Made by a program: the position numbers and the translations under genes. The notes below the pieces were generated by a model that worked only from the letters and a program-made list of their open reading frames with translations, made no database searches and was not told where the DNA came from. 64,000 nucleotides of DNA from Pleodorina starrii (Eukaryota > Chlorophyta > Chlorophyceae > Chlamydomonadales > Volvocaceae): the NCBI GenBank assembly GCA_030267565.1, contig BRXU01000010.1, positions 1,670,501-1,734,500 of the forward strand. The letters are read 5' to 3'. Position 1 is the first letter of the stretch. Each line of letters begins with the position of its first letter. Of the stretch, positions 32,687 through 45,400 are shown piece after piece.

Positions 32687-35600
32687 ATGGGTGACCGACA
32701 GTATCAGCAACACAACCGCTCGTTCCGCGGCGGTCACGGCCGTGGGGGTGGGGGCCATGGCGGTGCCGGGTACGACGAGCATGGCCACCACCACGGCGGC
32801 GGCCATCGCGGCGGAGGCCGCGGTGGCCGTGGTGGCGGTGGCTGGCAGGGCGGCGAGGGTCGGGGCGGCGGCCGGGGCGGCTACGGGCGCGGCGGCGGTG
32901 GCGGTGGATACGGGGGCCACGGCGGCGGGCCCCATGGCATGGAAGGCGGACGGGGCGGCGGCGGCGGCGGTGGCGGCTACCAGCGCAGCTACATCGGCGG
33001 GAAGCGCGGCCGTGAGGACGGGCCCGAGGGTCAGCCGCCAAAGCTGAGCCCGCAGCACGTGTTGGTGGCGAAGCTGCTGGGGGTGTGTGATCGCAACACG
33101 GTGAGGGTCGGCTGGATGGGGCATCGAGTGACCAACACCGGGCGGGGGCCAGGGGAGATGGCGTGGGGGGCAGGACAGGCCAGAAAGGGCTCCCAGCGCG
33201 AGGAGGCCGTGCACTTGGGCGCCAGTGTTGGCCGACGCCCAGCATTGATGGAGGGGTGCTTTTGGGGGGGCCGCGGGGCTGAGGCCGCGCAATGGAGGTC
33301 GTGAAGTCGGAGGCGGAAGAGGAACGGACTGGTCGGAGCTTCCGATGGGCGCTACCCATCGAGTGCACGGATGTCGCAAAGGCGGACGTGGCCAGCGGCA
33401 ACCCCAGCGAGCGCTGGGGTTGGGATTGAGGGGCCGATATGGGGTGTTGTGGATACGGAGTTACCGGACTTCAGCAGCACCCAAACTGCGCCGCCCGGCC
33501 TCAGCTGCCATTTCGAAGTTCCATCCGGGGGCCCAGCCCTCCGCGCCGGCGTCACAGCTGCCTGCTGGCCGTCTCAGGCCCCCGGCAGTTCAGCATCCCA
33601 GCTGGCGCTTCGGCCGAGGACGCCAGCACGCCACCCGCCACCCCCGCGGCTGTTCACGCGCCCACGCGCAGCCGCCAGAACCGCACTCTCTCCGGTCACC
33701 GGCTCCTCCCGCCCACCGTCCTACCTCCACTACCCGCCCACCGTCGGTTCGCTTTCCTTACAGCCCTCTCCACTGCTCCGCCCCCGCCTCTTCCCCACCC
33801 GTCCGCCCGTCCCCGTCCCACCCGTCCGCCGCCTGTTTTCCGCCGCTGGTGCGGCTCAGGGCTCCGGTCGCGACAACTGGACCGACGAGCGCTTCTTCGA
33901 CGACCTCCTCAAGAGCTGCCGCCGCGACCTGGAGCACGGGGGTGACAACGTGGCTTCCATTCTGGTGGAGGCGGCGGTGGAGGTGTCGTTCAAGACGCAG
34001 CACTACGCGCTGGTGCTGGGTGGGTGGGGTGCGGCGGGGGTGGGGTGTGGCGGAGGTGGGGTGGGGTGCGGCGGGGGTGGGGTGGGGTTAGGGAGTGATA
34101 TGCCCCTTTATATAGGGGGTGGGTGGGGTGTGGCGGGTGAGGGACAGCGCTGATCTATGCGGCATGGGAAGGGGTGGAGGGTTGCGGGTGTGGGGCACGA
34201 TGGGCCGCCCGCGGCGGTGGTGGGCGATGCGAGGTGCGGGTGAGGCTGGGGCTGGGCAGTAGCAGAGGGGCGCGGGGGCTGCTGCGGGGCCGGGAGGGCG
34301 AAATGCTGGGGCTTGACCGCAGCGTGGCAGGGCCCAGCAGGCCTCTTGGTGGGGAAGAAGAGCGCTTCGCCATCTGGTTCGTCCACGCCGTGATGCTGGT
34401 CCTGTCCTTCATGTGAGGTAGAGGCCCCTTCTTGTGCCGACCCTCGCATAGCCCCTATCTTGGTGGCTTGGCCCATACCCGCGACGCCAGCCCTCCCCTC
34501 CAGCCTCCAGCCGCTCCATATGGCGGCTCCCCACGCGACTCTACCTCCCTAACCCTCTCCTCCCTTCCTCCCCATTCACACCCCGCCTCCGCCCCCAGGC
34601 ATCCTCAACACCGAGCGCCCCGACTTCGCCCGCCGCATCGCCTCCGCCGTCATCTCCGACCTGCGCGACTGCCTGGCGGCCCCCGAGCCGCGCTCCTACC
34701 GCGCCAAGCAGCTGCTGCGCTTCCTGGCCGCCCTCCACGCCGTCAGCGTCATCCCCGCCTCCTGGCTGCTGGCCGCACTCGCGGGCCTGGTCCAGGCGGC
34801 ATCCGGGGCGCTCGCGCAGGCGACGGCGGCGGAGCACGGCCACGGCGCCGCAGGCGCCGACGACGTCGACGGTGAGATGGCCGGAGGCGGCGGCGGCGGC
34901 GGCTCCGCCGCCGCCGCTGCCGTACAGCCCTGGTCTGACTACCTGGTCTACGCGGCCCTGGCGGCGCTGCCGTGGTGTGGTCGGGACCTGGCGGCGGAGG
35001 AGAGCGTCGGCGGCGGCGCTGACGGCGGCGGCGGCGGCGGGCTGAGCTTGGCGGGGCTGCTGGCGATGGTGGAGTCGTACATGGCGGCGCGGCCGGTGTG
35101 TGTGGACGAGGCGCTGCGGCCCATGTCGGGCTCCCGGAGCGAGGAGGACATGGCGGCAAAGTGAGAGGGCTCGGTGGTGGGGGGGGGCGTATGGGGGAAA
35201 GCTGGCGGCGGTCGGGGTGGTGGTGCTGCTTTGTGGCCCGGTGGCGGGGTAGCACGGGCAGGGGGGGTGCGAGGGGGTTCCAGAGGGCCAGCGGTGTGGG
35301 GCGCGTGCACACGCACGCGCACACAGATGTACATACAGGCACACACCTGGACCCACTCGCCCACTAGGGGCCGGCTTGGCGCAACCACATCCAGCCAACC
35401 ATCTTTCTAACGAACCATCCTTGGCACTCGTAAAACCTCCCACCCACCCTCCCACTCGCCGCCTCCCTGCCTCGGCTGCGCTTACTTCTTTACCCTTTAC
35501 CCCCACCCCCCGCCCCACCCCACCCGCCCACCCCCCCGGGAGCAGGAGCGACAGCGGCGGCGCCTCCTTCCTGGGTGAGCTGTGGTCCGCCATCACCGAG

Positions 35601-38600
35601 TGCCGCGACAATGCGTGGGAGGTGCAGGTGCTGCCGGGGCCGCACGTGCCCTACCTGGAGAAGCTGGCGCAGGCGGAGCCGCTGGAGGGGCTGGAACCGC
35701 TGGAGGTACCCACCTGGCCGTCCGGTGAGTGAGTGTGTGTGGGGGGGGAGGTTGTCCAGTTTGAGCCTGCAACCGATCCACCGGGCGGGGAGTCGTTAAG
35801 GGGCTGGTCGCTGCTGCTGCGAACGGTATCCTCGCCGCATACCTTACCACTCTCAGCGGCCCCTGCGCCCCCTCCCCCCCGATCTCGATACGTCGATGAC
35901 CCCCCCCCCGGTCCGCACACACCACTCTCACTCCCAACGGACACCCTGACACACGCGCCGCCACCCGACGCGCCACCACCCGACGCAGGCGTGGAGCCCT
36001 CTGAGCCGCCCGCCGTGATGGCCGCCCGCATCCGCCGCCTGTTCCCCGCCCGCGGCGGCATCCGGCTGCTTTCCCGCGAGTACCTGGAGGGCGAACTGCC
36101 GGCGGTGGAGCGGGTGGTGGTGGAGGAGTACGTGCTGGACACACTGGTGGCCCTCAGCAGCGAGAGGTAGGGGGCTGGGGGGGTAGGGGGCAGGGAAACG
36201 CCGCGGGCGGGGCGGGGAGCAGCTGGTCGCACCGCGGGGCTGCAACCGGCACCCAGTGTGGTCGCACGTCCCGGGCCCCGCATCGTCCCGCCCTCACAAA
36301 CATGCCACTCGCCTCTCCCCCCCCCCCCCGCCCCGGCCCCGGCCTATACGTGGATATCCCCCCGCCCCGCCGCAGCCATCCCCCGCCACAAAACACCCCC
36401 ACCCACCCACCCACTCACGCACGCAGGACCGCCTGCGTGCTGACGCTGTCGGGCGCGCTGCCGCACCACCTGGCCTCCGTGTTCGGCCCCCAGCGCGCCA
36501 CCGTGCGCAATTTTGTGGCGGAGGCGCTGTTCGGTCAGATGCTGCGCCTGCCCGCCCCCGCGCTGTCCCACGCCGCCTACTGCACCGTGCTGGTCGATCT
36601 GTGCAAGGTGCCGCACTTTCAGTTTGCGCGCGCGCTGTCGAGCTGCGTGCGGGAGCTGTTTGGCTGCATGCCGTACCTGGATCCGGAGCTGCGCTTCCGG
36701 CTGGCCTCCTGGCTGTCGTACCACCTGAGCTCGTTCGGCTACCAGTGGCCGTGGGACCGCTGGCAGTGGGTTTCGGAGCGGCCGGCGCACGACCCGCAGC
36801 GCGGCTTCTGCGTGCTGCTGCTGCACCGCCTGCTGAGGCTGGCGGACTACCCCGTGGTCAAGCAGGTGGGTTTCGGAGCGGATGGGAACGGGGCGGGATG
36901 ACGTGTCTCTGGGTCTCGAGGCGTGGCTTGCGTGGGGGACGTGGCTCGGCTTGCAGCGTAGGGGTGTGTGGGATGCGGGCCGGATGAGTGATGCACCAAT
37001 AATGGTAGCGTTGAAGGAGGCCAGCCGGGATTTCCGCCTCGTCCCATCTTCTCCCTGAGCTTGCAACTCACTCTCGCCTCGTGACACGTCCACTCCCCCC
37101 CTCTCTCCCCGCCTCGCTCTCTCACTTCTGCAATCCCACTCCCCTCTCCCTTTCCCCGCCGTGTCCCTCTCCCCGCCCCCCCCCTTCCCTCCCCTCGTGC
37201 AGTCCCTGCCCCCCTACTTCCAGGCACTGCTGGGTCCACCTCCCGCCCTGGCCGGCCCCCCACTCCCCGGCAACCTGGCGCACCACCAGCCCGCACACAT
37301 GCAGCCGCCCAAGGACCCGCAGCAGCAGCAGGCGGCCGCCGCCGCCGCCCGCCGCCGCGGCGGCGGCGGATCCCGCCGCGACGAGGCCGACCCCGACCTC
37401 CTAGAGGACGAGCAGGTCACGGAGCAGCAGCAGGCGGCGGCGGCGGCCGCCGCCGCCGCCGCTGGCGGCGGCGGCGGCGGAGCCGCCGCCATGCAGGTCG
37501 ATGCGGAGGAGCCGCAGCAGGGGCAGGGTCAGCGGGAGGGTGGCGGGGAGGAGGCAGACGGGGGGCAGGGGCAGCGGGAGGCGGCGCCTGCGGCGCCCTG
37601 GTCTGGCGACCCGGTTGCGGAGGCGGCTGCGCGGCTGGTGGTTTGGTGCCGGCAGGAGGGCAGCGCCGTGGCTGCGACCACCAAGGCCCGCTCGCTGCGT
37701 CCGGAGCAGGTGGCGGCGCTATGGTCGGGCAAGGTGGTGAACTGGATGCATGAAAACTGCGGGCCGCTGATGGAGCAGCAGGGGCCACTGGCGGGGCCCA
37801 AGGTGGGTGGGTGGGTGGATGGTGGGGCGTTTGGTGCGAGGGAGACGTGGGGAGGGTGGGGAGGTGGGTTGGGAGGGAAAGGGGGGTGGGGTGGAGAGGG
37901 GGGGAGTGTGCTGGGCTGCGGGAGTGAGTGGCTGCGTGCCTGATTGTAGGGCCCCGTACTAGCTGCGTCCTGCGTCTTGTGATTCGACTGGTCCCTTTCC
38001 CTTCCGCCCCTCTCCATGGCCCCTTGCCCCCCCACCCCCGCCTCCCCGTCCCGCCCCTCTCCGGCTGCAACAAGTACCAACTTCGCACTGCCCCCCCTCT
38101 GCCCACTGCCCCCCCTCTGCCTCCAGGTCCTTGCCACGCTCATCCTGGCCATGGGCGTCAAGTCCCCCTCCCACCTTCACGTGGCGGTGGAGAGGTACGC
38201 GGAGGCTATTCGGTCGGGGCTGGCGGAGGCGGATGCGGACGCGGGGGCGCTGGGGGCGCTGCCGGCGGGCTCCTGGGAGGCCACCGCGGCGGCGCTGGGG
38301 GCCAGTCCCGGACAGATGGCCATGGTGCAGGTGAGCTGGTGGAAGGGGGGAGCGCGGGGGCAGGTGGGGCGGGGCGGTGGAGGGAGGGAGGCGATACGTG
38401 GGGAGGGGAAACGCCTGGGGGGGGGTGGGATGGGGGGGGGGTAAAGATGTGAGTAGAGCCTGGGCTTTGCGATTCTGGTGGTGTGGAGGAGATGGGGTGC
38501 GGCAGGGTGAAGGGCCGTGCGGCAGAGGGAGAAGGGTGGCGAGGGCGTGAGGATGGCGCCCCCGGTGTTTGTTGGGAGGGGCGGGGTCGCACATCAGGGC

Positions 38601-41475
38601 CTGAAAGGATCGCACCTCCCCCCAGTTAGATATCCCACCCGGCCCCTGCCCCTCAACATCCCCATCAACCCCCCCTTCCCCCCCCCCCCAATACACACAC
38701 ACGCTCCTCCCAGGTCGCCCGGCACTACCACCAGGGTGAGCCCCAGCGGCTGCTGCTGGTGGTGGACCGACTGCTGGCGCTGCACGTGCTGGAGGGGCCG
38801 GGACTGGTGGCGGCGCTGTTTGCGGACACGAAGCAGCCGGGGGCAGCGGCGGGAGGAGGCAGCGCCGGGGCGGAGGGCGAGGGCGAGGGCGCGGCGGAGC
38901 GGCAGGAGGAGCAGGAGGAGGGCGGCCCGGCGGCCTGCACCCTGAGGTGCGCTGCATCGCATCACGTTGCATCACGTTGCGTCGCGTCGCCGTTGCGTCA
39001 CGTTGCGTTGCGTTGCAGGGGCGCCGCAGCGCCGAGGGGCCGACGTCACAAGCGCCACACACGACCTATACCCTCGCTGCAGGACTCGGATAGCTGGCTC
39101 TTCGGCTGGCTCATTTCTGCCCCTCTGGCCTGCACGCGCCTGATGACCCGCAACGTCTTTACTTCCCCCCCTTGCAACGCCCCACGCTCCCTTCCCGTTA
39201 CCCCTACCCCTGATGCCCCTGCACGGCCCCCACACGTCCCGCCCCGTTTCCTCCTCCCCCTCCCCCGCCCCCCTCTCTGCTCCGGCCTATACGTGGATAC
39301 CCCCCCCCGCCCCCCCCCGCAGCTGCTTCCACGACCCGGTTCTGTGCGCCGGCTCCTGGGAGGTGCTGCTGCACGGCATGGACCGCCTCATGCGCATGCC
39401 CGTAGAGCTGCCGGCAGAGGTGGAGGCGTGGGAGAAGAAGATGGCGCACCTGGAGGTGGGGAGGGGGGTGGGGGGGTGGGTGGTGTTTGGGTGTTTGGGT
39501 TTAGAAGGGGGGAGAGGTGGAACAATTGGGGCGGGCGATTTGCGGGGTTGAGGAGCGGGAAAGGGGAGGGCTAGACAGCCGTTTCGGGGCAGGGGCCTAG
39601 AGGATGGCCGGGCAGGCATGAAGTTTGCGTTGGCAAGTCAGCGTCCGGCGTGGGGGAGACGCCCCGCAAGATGCTCCCGCACGACTCCCGACCCGCCCAG
39701 CACGTGCATATGTGTGTGTGCGTGTGCCTGTGTGCGAGTGTGCAAACATGCTTGTCACCCGAGGGCAGCAGGCCTGCTTGGAGGTGCTCTGCAGCGCTTT
39801 GGCTTTGGCGCCGCTGTTTATGTACTTGCCATGCGGCCGCCACGTCGAGCGCGCCCGGGGCCCAGGACGCGTCCGCCGCATTGTGGGAACCGCACGCCGC
39901 GCAGCGCAGCGCGGGCGCTCATCCTCCCGGGCGCCTCCCGGCACGGGAGGGGGGCCGCCTCCGTGCACTGCTGTAGCCACACACGGTGCAGCCACCGTCG
40001 TGGAGTGCGCCTGCTCCACGCCCCTTGGCTTTGGCAGCGCCGGCTACCCTCCTCCCTTCAACCTTCCCCCAACACGGGACCGCTTTCCCCAACACGGTCA
40101 TCGATGTTCACCCCACTTCTCGGAACCCCCCGCCCGCCCCATCACAAACCGACCCGGCCCCCGCAGTCCATCCACAGCGGCGTGGTTCAGAGTGTGGCCG
40201 CGGGCGCCCCGGGGCTGGTGCAGCGGGAGCGGGACGTGGCGGCGCAGGTGGGTGGGGCCCGGGCGGGCTGGGGGCGGGGTGTCTGGTGGGGTACCTGGCT
40301 TGGCGGGTGGTACCACCACCACCTCTCCGTTGACACCGAGGCCGCCAGCCCTGCGGCCCCGGTGGTACCACACGACTGCATTGCCCAACCCCGAGGCATG
40401 TGTCCCCGACCCCGACTGCGCCCCCCTGCCCCCTGCTCTACACCCGCAGGTGGAGCAGGCCAGTCGCTGCGTGGAGATGGTCCGGGGGCGGCTGGAGCGG
40501 AGCAGCGCACTGGCACAGGATGCGCTGCTGCTGGTGAGGAAACGGCGGGGGGGTGCGTGTGTGGATATGGTTGTGTGCGTGGCGGGGGCGGGGGTTGTGG
40601 TATGTGCATGGGGCAAGAGGATGGCGGGGGCGTGGCGAGGGTGTGGTTGCGGTTGGGGGTGTGGAAGCTACGCGAGCAGGGGCCCCGCCGAGGCGTGTTT
40701 GCATACGTACGGCACTACGTCGGTGAAACGGACCCAGCAGTATTTACCAGGCAAACCTGTTACCTACAACCAATTTCGGGGGGGGGGGGCAACGCGCATC
40801 ACGCCGCACCGCGCAGCGACCCACGGGTCGACATGGGTCACAAGTCACAACCTTGCTGGGCGGCCAGGCGCATTGTTGTGACCCGTTCGCTCGAATGCCT
40901 GGGGCTGGCCTGGCGCCGGCGCAGTGTACGGCATCTCCAGCGCCCCTCTCCCTGCGCAATTCCGTACGGCTGTATGTCGCACTGCAGAGAGTCGCTCCAG
41001 GGGGCGCGGCGCCGCGATCTGGCTCCCGAGCCCCAACCCGTCCTTCATCCTGCCTAACCCACCCCAAACACGCTCTATGCCTGCGCCCTCCCCTCCTCAC
41101 TTGTCACTCCCCCTCCTACGTCCGTCCGCTTCGGTATCGTTCTTATCACCTCCTCCCTCCCTTCCTCCCCCCCCCAAAACCCCGCACGCACGCGCCCAGA
41201 TGTACCTGGGCTTTGCGCGGCTGCTGAACCGCGCCGCTGCCCAGGCCGAGGCGGCCATGGACGACGAGGCCACCACCCGGGCCGAGGCGGCGGTGTCGCT
41301 GCTGGGGGGCTGGCTGCGGGCGGTGCTGCGGCGCTACGCGGAGCCGTCGGCGGCGCTGGTGGGCAGCGGGCGGCTGAGGGAGGAGCTGGCGGCCCACGAG
41401 GTGGCGCTGGGGGGCCCGCCGCCGGAGCCGTTCAGGCAGGCGGTGGCGATGCAGCTCGGGGGCTTGCGGGTGTGA
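32687..41475 (+). CDS. CBP80: Nuclear cap-binding protein subunit 1 (CBP80)
   Basis: Thirteen phase-consistent exons: 32687-33100, 33860-34019, 34599-35160, 35546-35724, 35989-36166, 36427-36865, 37203-37802, 38127-38330, 38714-38946, 39323-39455, 40167-40247, 40450-40533 and 41200-41475; 1180 residues. With CBP20, CBP80 binds the 7-methylguanosine cap of nascent transcripts and acts in splicing, export and miRNA processing. The MIF4G-type N-terminal domain is clear (ERFFDDLLKSCRRDLEHGGD, KTQHYALVLGILNTERPDFA, LLRFLAALHAVSVIPASWLL). The middle domain shows MPYLDPELRFRLASWLSYHL and FGYQWPWDRW, matching the CBP80 signature. The C-terminal MIF4G-like domain covers the later exons. Unusual are a Gly/Arg/His-rich extension (about residues 15-100, many RGG and GGYG units) and acidic/Gln inserts around residue 700. 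Typical CBP80 has 790-860 residues; inserts explain the excess. Confidence 0.95.
36339..36356 (+). repeat. Intronic 18-mer CCGGCCTATACGTGGATA, copy 1
   Basis: Exact copy in the CBP80 intron 36167-36426, about 70 nt before the acceptor, followed by a C-rich run. Confidence 0.85.
39282..39299 (+). repeat. Intronic 18-mer CCGGCCTATACGTGGATA, copy 2
   Basis: Exact copy in the CBP80 intron 38947-39322, about 22 nt before the acceptor, followed by a long C run. Confidence 0.85.
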
Positions 41476-42474
41476 ACCCCGATGCGGCGGGGCGGGGCGG
41501 GTTGTGGTGGCGGGCGGGCGGAAGGGATTGCAGGAAGCGGGCGGAGTGCGGTTTTCCTTGGTGGGCCCGGGCGCCGGCAGTAGCGTGTGAGCGGCGAGGG
41601 TTCGAGTTGGCGCAGCGGCCTCGGCGCGGTTTGAGGAAGAGGATCTGGGTCGGCTGTGGCTGGGAGAATGCGCGGTGGGGCCATCGGCGTGGGGATGGGA
41701 GGGTCGTGTCTATCGCGTTTGGTTTGGGCCCAGCCAGTCGGACAGAACCGGCGCCAAAGTGGTTTGCTTTGATGGGCGGAGGAGGACTCGCCACTCGCGG
41801 ACACAGGTGGAAGGTGTCGCTGTCTGTCTGTCTGGTTTGGAGCCGCCGCTCGATGGGGTATCTTGGTGATCGCGATCTGCAGGTTTGCTGCTTTTACTGA
41901 GAAGGCAAATGGGGGCCCTAAGCTTTGGCGACGGTTGTAGCGGACGGCTTGGAGGGCTGCTGGTTGTTGGCGTTTTTGCGTGAGCGTTTTCCGGCGATGA
42001 AATGCGCCGTCGCGGCGGCGGCCGCCGGCGCCGCCACCGCCGCCGCGGCGGGCCTGCTCTTTCGCAGGCCAGTGCTTTTGTACCGTTTCTGGCAGAGCGA
42101 CAAGGAGCTTTGCATTTGCGTCATTCTCGCAATTGCTTCCAATGGGGTAGAGGGCCCATTGGGGTCCAACGTTTTGGAGTCACAATCCAGTACGACACTG
42201 TAATGAAAGTTCGCGCAGCATCTGGGTCCCTGCTCAATTGCACACACAACATTCATAAGTAACAGCGCAGGTTACAGCGCACAGACGACACCGTTATCGA
42301 GACCAATCGCAGCACGTGATTCGCCTCTGACGCAACTAAAATCCCGGGAGCTCCGCGAAGCCCTGCTTGCGAGCGCTGGTCGCTTCCAACGAGTCGCTGC
42401 CGCCGTTCGCACGTTCCTGGCTCTCGAGAAGCTCGAATCCAGCAGCCCGTCCGTGACACGATAATTGCGGAAGG
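41476..42474. other. CBP80 3' UTR and SPS promoter region
   Basis: The left part is the likely CBP80 3' UTR, ending near the TGTAA at 42199-42203. The right 250 nt should hold the SPS promoter and 5' UTR; I see no TATA box. A minus-strand open frame (41918-42256) lies here but is not supported as a gene. Confidence 0.5.
42199..42203 (+). terminator. Candidate TGTAA polyadenylation signal for CBP80
   Basis: Plus-strand TGTAA about 725 nt after the CBP80 stop and 270 nt before the SPS start codon. Confidence 0.5.
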
Positions 42475-45400
42475 ATGGACGTGTCGACGGCAGCAAACAG
42501 CTGGGTCGATTCGTATCTAGAAGCGCTGGTAAGCGAGCCCGTGAGCGACCCTGCCAAGAGGCTTGGTTTTGGTGTGTTGCACAGAACTAGGTCTTGCGAC
42601 CTTCTGCATTTCCTAAGGGTCTGGCCTACCCTTGTGCAACGTCGGGCCGCTAGGGTGCTGCTGCTTTGGTGCGTCCAGCCTGAATTTCCCATTGTTCTTG
42701 GTGGATTACGTTTCGACCATGTGCGCTCTTCGGCCTTGTGCGCTCTGTGATGTGGCGGCGCTCATGGCGCCTGCTCCCGCTCCGCAGATCAGCGCAGGCA
42801 GCCGCGACGCGCTAGCGGCGAGGACGCCAGCCGGCTACGCAGTTCCTGAGGCAGTGGACGCCGACAGGCAAATTTGCGCGAAATACTACGTGAACCAGAT
42901 TTTGAGCCTGGACGAAGACTCGCTACGTCGCTCCTGGAACAAGGTGCGCGGAGAGCCCCTCGGCGGCTGAGATTTTCAGAGCGTCAGATATAATTTGAAA
43001 GCACTTCCCAATTACAGGGACCTGCGCTGCAGAACTATGCGCAAGGTTTACCGCCAGCTGTGCCGACACGGCCCGCAACAGCTCGTTCGTCAGCTACTTT
43101 CGGCAATTGTCCTCGGACTGCCTTTGCCCATTTCAAACAAGTGAAGATGATTTTATAAATTTATGCATGTTTATCTCCTGTGATTTGCGGCGTAAAATTG
43201 TGCCGAGAAGGCTGCGTGCGTCATCGGGATTTTTGAGAGGAAGATCCAAAACTTGACAGAGCTTCGGGCCCATGTTCGCTTTGCGTCGCAGGTTTCGCGC
43301 GCCAACCGTGACAACCAACTCGAGAAGGATGCGCGCATCGAGTACCTGTCCTGGCGCGTGTGGGCCATGAAGCGTAAGCGCGCAGCCATCGCCGCGCGGC
43401 AGTCGTACCTGCGGCGGGCCACCGGCGAAGAGGACGACGAGTCGGACGAGCGGACCGCGCTGCTTTACCTGGACGACCTGGACACCACCGTCAATTTGGA
43501 GGTACGATTTGCGCTGCTGCAGTTGATGTATGGGTAGGAGTTTCGTCAAGCTTCAGCGATGAATCTGGGTTGGCCACTGGAATGGGCGTATGTTATGGGC
43601 TTTTGCTGACATGGCACTGCTGTGCGAATACACCGGTGCGTTATGGCAAATCTTGTTAGATTGTCTTTGATCTGTTACTATTTTTGTTACATTTTTTAAG
43701 TTGTAACGTTGCCGAGATTTTGGTCAGGTAGGGCGGGGTACCTGCGCCCCGGTGGTCGAAACAACGGCGGTACGGCACCGTAGCGTGGCTTGCCCGTCGT
43801 TGACTTTCGACGCTGTCGGGACGCTGACATTTGGATTTTTAAGGCAACGAAGACTGATACTCTTTACGGGTATGGCTGAAGAATTCAGCTGCCGACCTGA
43901 CGGGTTAATCCAAAACTGCCGCCTCCCCCGCCTCTCCTCCTTAACACGCCTCGACACGCCCCTGCAGCCGCTGACGGAGGAGGTGGACCCGGCCGACCCC
44001 GCCGCGGCGCAGCTGCTCGCCGAGCCCCTCTCCTCCGACCAGGCCACCGTCCCCGACACCGACCGCCCAGACGACCAGTCCTGGGACGCAGTCTACCCCG
44101 CCACCGCCGTCGCCAGGCAGGCCGCCGCGGCCGCCAGGGCAACCGCCGCCAGGGCGCCGGCGGCTGCGGCCCCCGAGAGCGCCGCAGCCTCTTTCATCAC
44201 CTCCGCTACCCGGACCACCGCGGGTGAGGCGGTGCGAGCTTGCGAGAGCTTGTGGTGGCTGTGTGGTGCAGCTGCGTATTTGACTTTTTGGGTCGCAACC
44301 CAAACCGCTCCTGTTGATTATCAGTTTTGTTAGCACGTCGACGCGGCGCTGCGCCGCGCTGCGCCGCTTCGTGGGACGTGTGGATCCCTTGACCTAAGTG
44401 GGCATTCAACCAGTCGCGTGCTGGTGCGGCAACCTCTGCACCCTCGTGCCTCGAAACCCTCGAGACCCACATTTGGCTGTGTACGGCCAAGCGCCTCCTC
44501 GCGTGCTGCGCAGGGTCTCTTACAGCCGTACTCGTGTGAATCATCTGCAAATCCTAGGGTTCCAGTCCAGTCCAGTTCAGTCCGGCCCGGTCTGGTCCGG
44601 TCCAGAAGGCAGCGTCCACCAAGCGTCATCAAGGCCTGCGCGTCCCCCTCTGTCCTGACCTTCAGCTTCCCCGCCCTCCCCAACGCTGTGCCCCCCACCC
44701 TGTCCAGGAACCTCCGTCGCCAGCCCCTCCGCCTTCTCTGCCCCCGCCAGCTCCACCCTCGCACCCACCACCACCGCCACCATCGCCCCATCGGCGCTGC
44801 ACCCCTCCCCCATCCCCGCGCCCTCCGCCGCCGCCGCCCCGTCAACCGCGAGCGGCCCCGCCAGCCCCATTGCCGCTGCCGCTGCCGCCGCCGCCGCCGC
44901 GGGACGCATCGGCGGCAACGGCGCCGTGTCCCCCCGGGCCACCGCCGCGTCGCCCGTGCCGGTGACTGCCGCGCTGCAGTCGCCGTCAACGGCCGCTGGC
45001 GCCGCCGGCGTGGCGGCCTCAGCGGTGGTGTCCCCGCCCACTGACGCCGATCTGGGTTTGCTGGTGAACCGCTATCCGCGGCTGTATGTGGTGCTCATTT
45101 CGCTGCATGGGCTGGTGCGGGGCACTCGGATGGAACTGGGCAGGGACCCGGACACGGGCGGCCAGGTGCGTGTGACCGGGTGCGGGGACTTCCGCGCGGA
45201 GGGGGCGCGAAATGCGCGAATGAAGAGGGGGGGGGTTACGGTGATAGGGCCGAAACTTGCAGCGATGGGACCAGAGGGAGCGGCGCGATGTGGGTGGACG
45301 TCCGGATTGCGTAAAATGATGTGGGTCGGCGCTCGACGGCTTTATGTGGGTCGGATGTGGGTCGGCCGCCGTTTCCCGCGCGGCGCAGCGCATCCCGGTT

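Noticed and set aside
41918..42256. Minus-strand 112-residue frame with an Ala-rich and Lys-rich C-terminus, briefly considered as an SRP14-like protein
   Set aside because: It lacks the SRP14 core residues and lies antisense in the likely CBP80 3' UTR, which has its own TGTAA signal at 42199.
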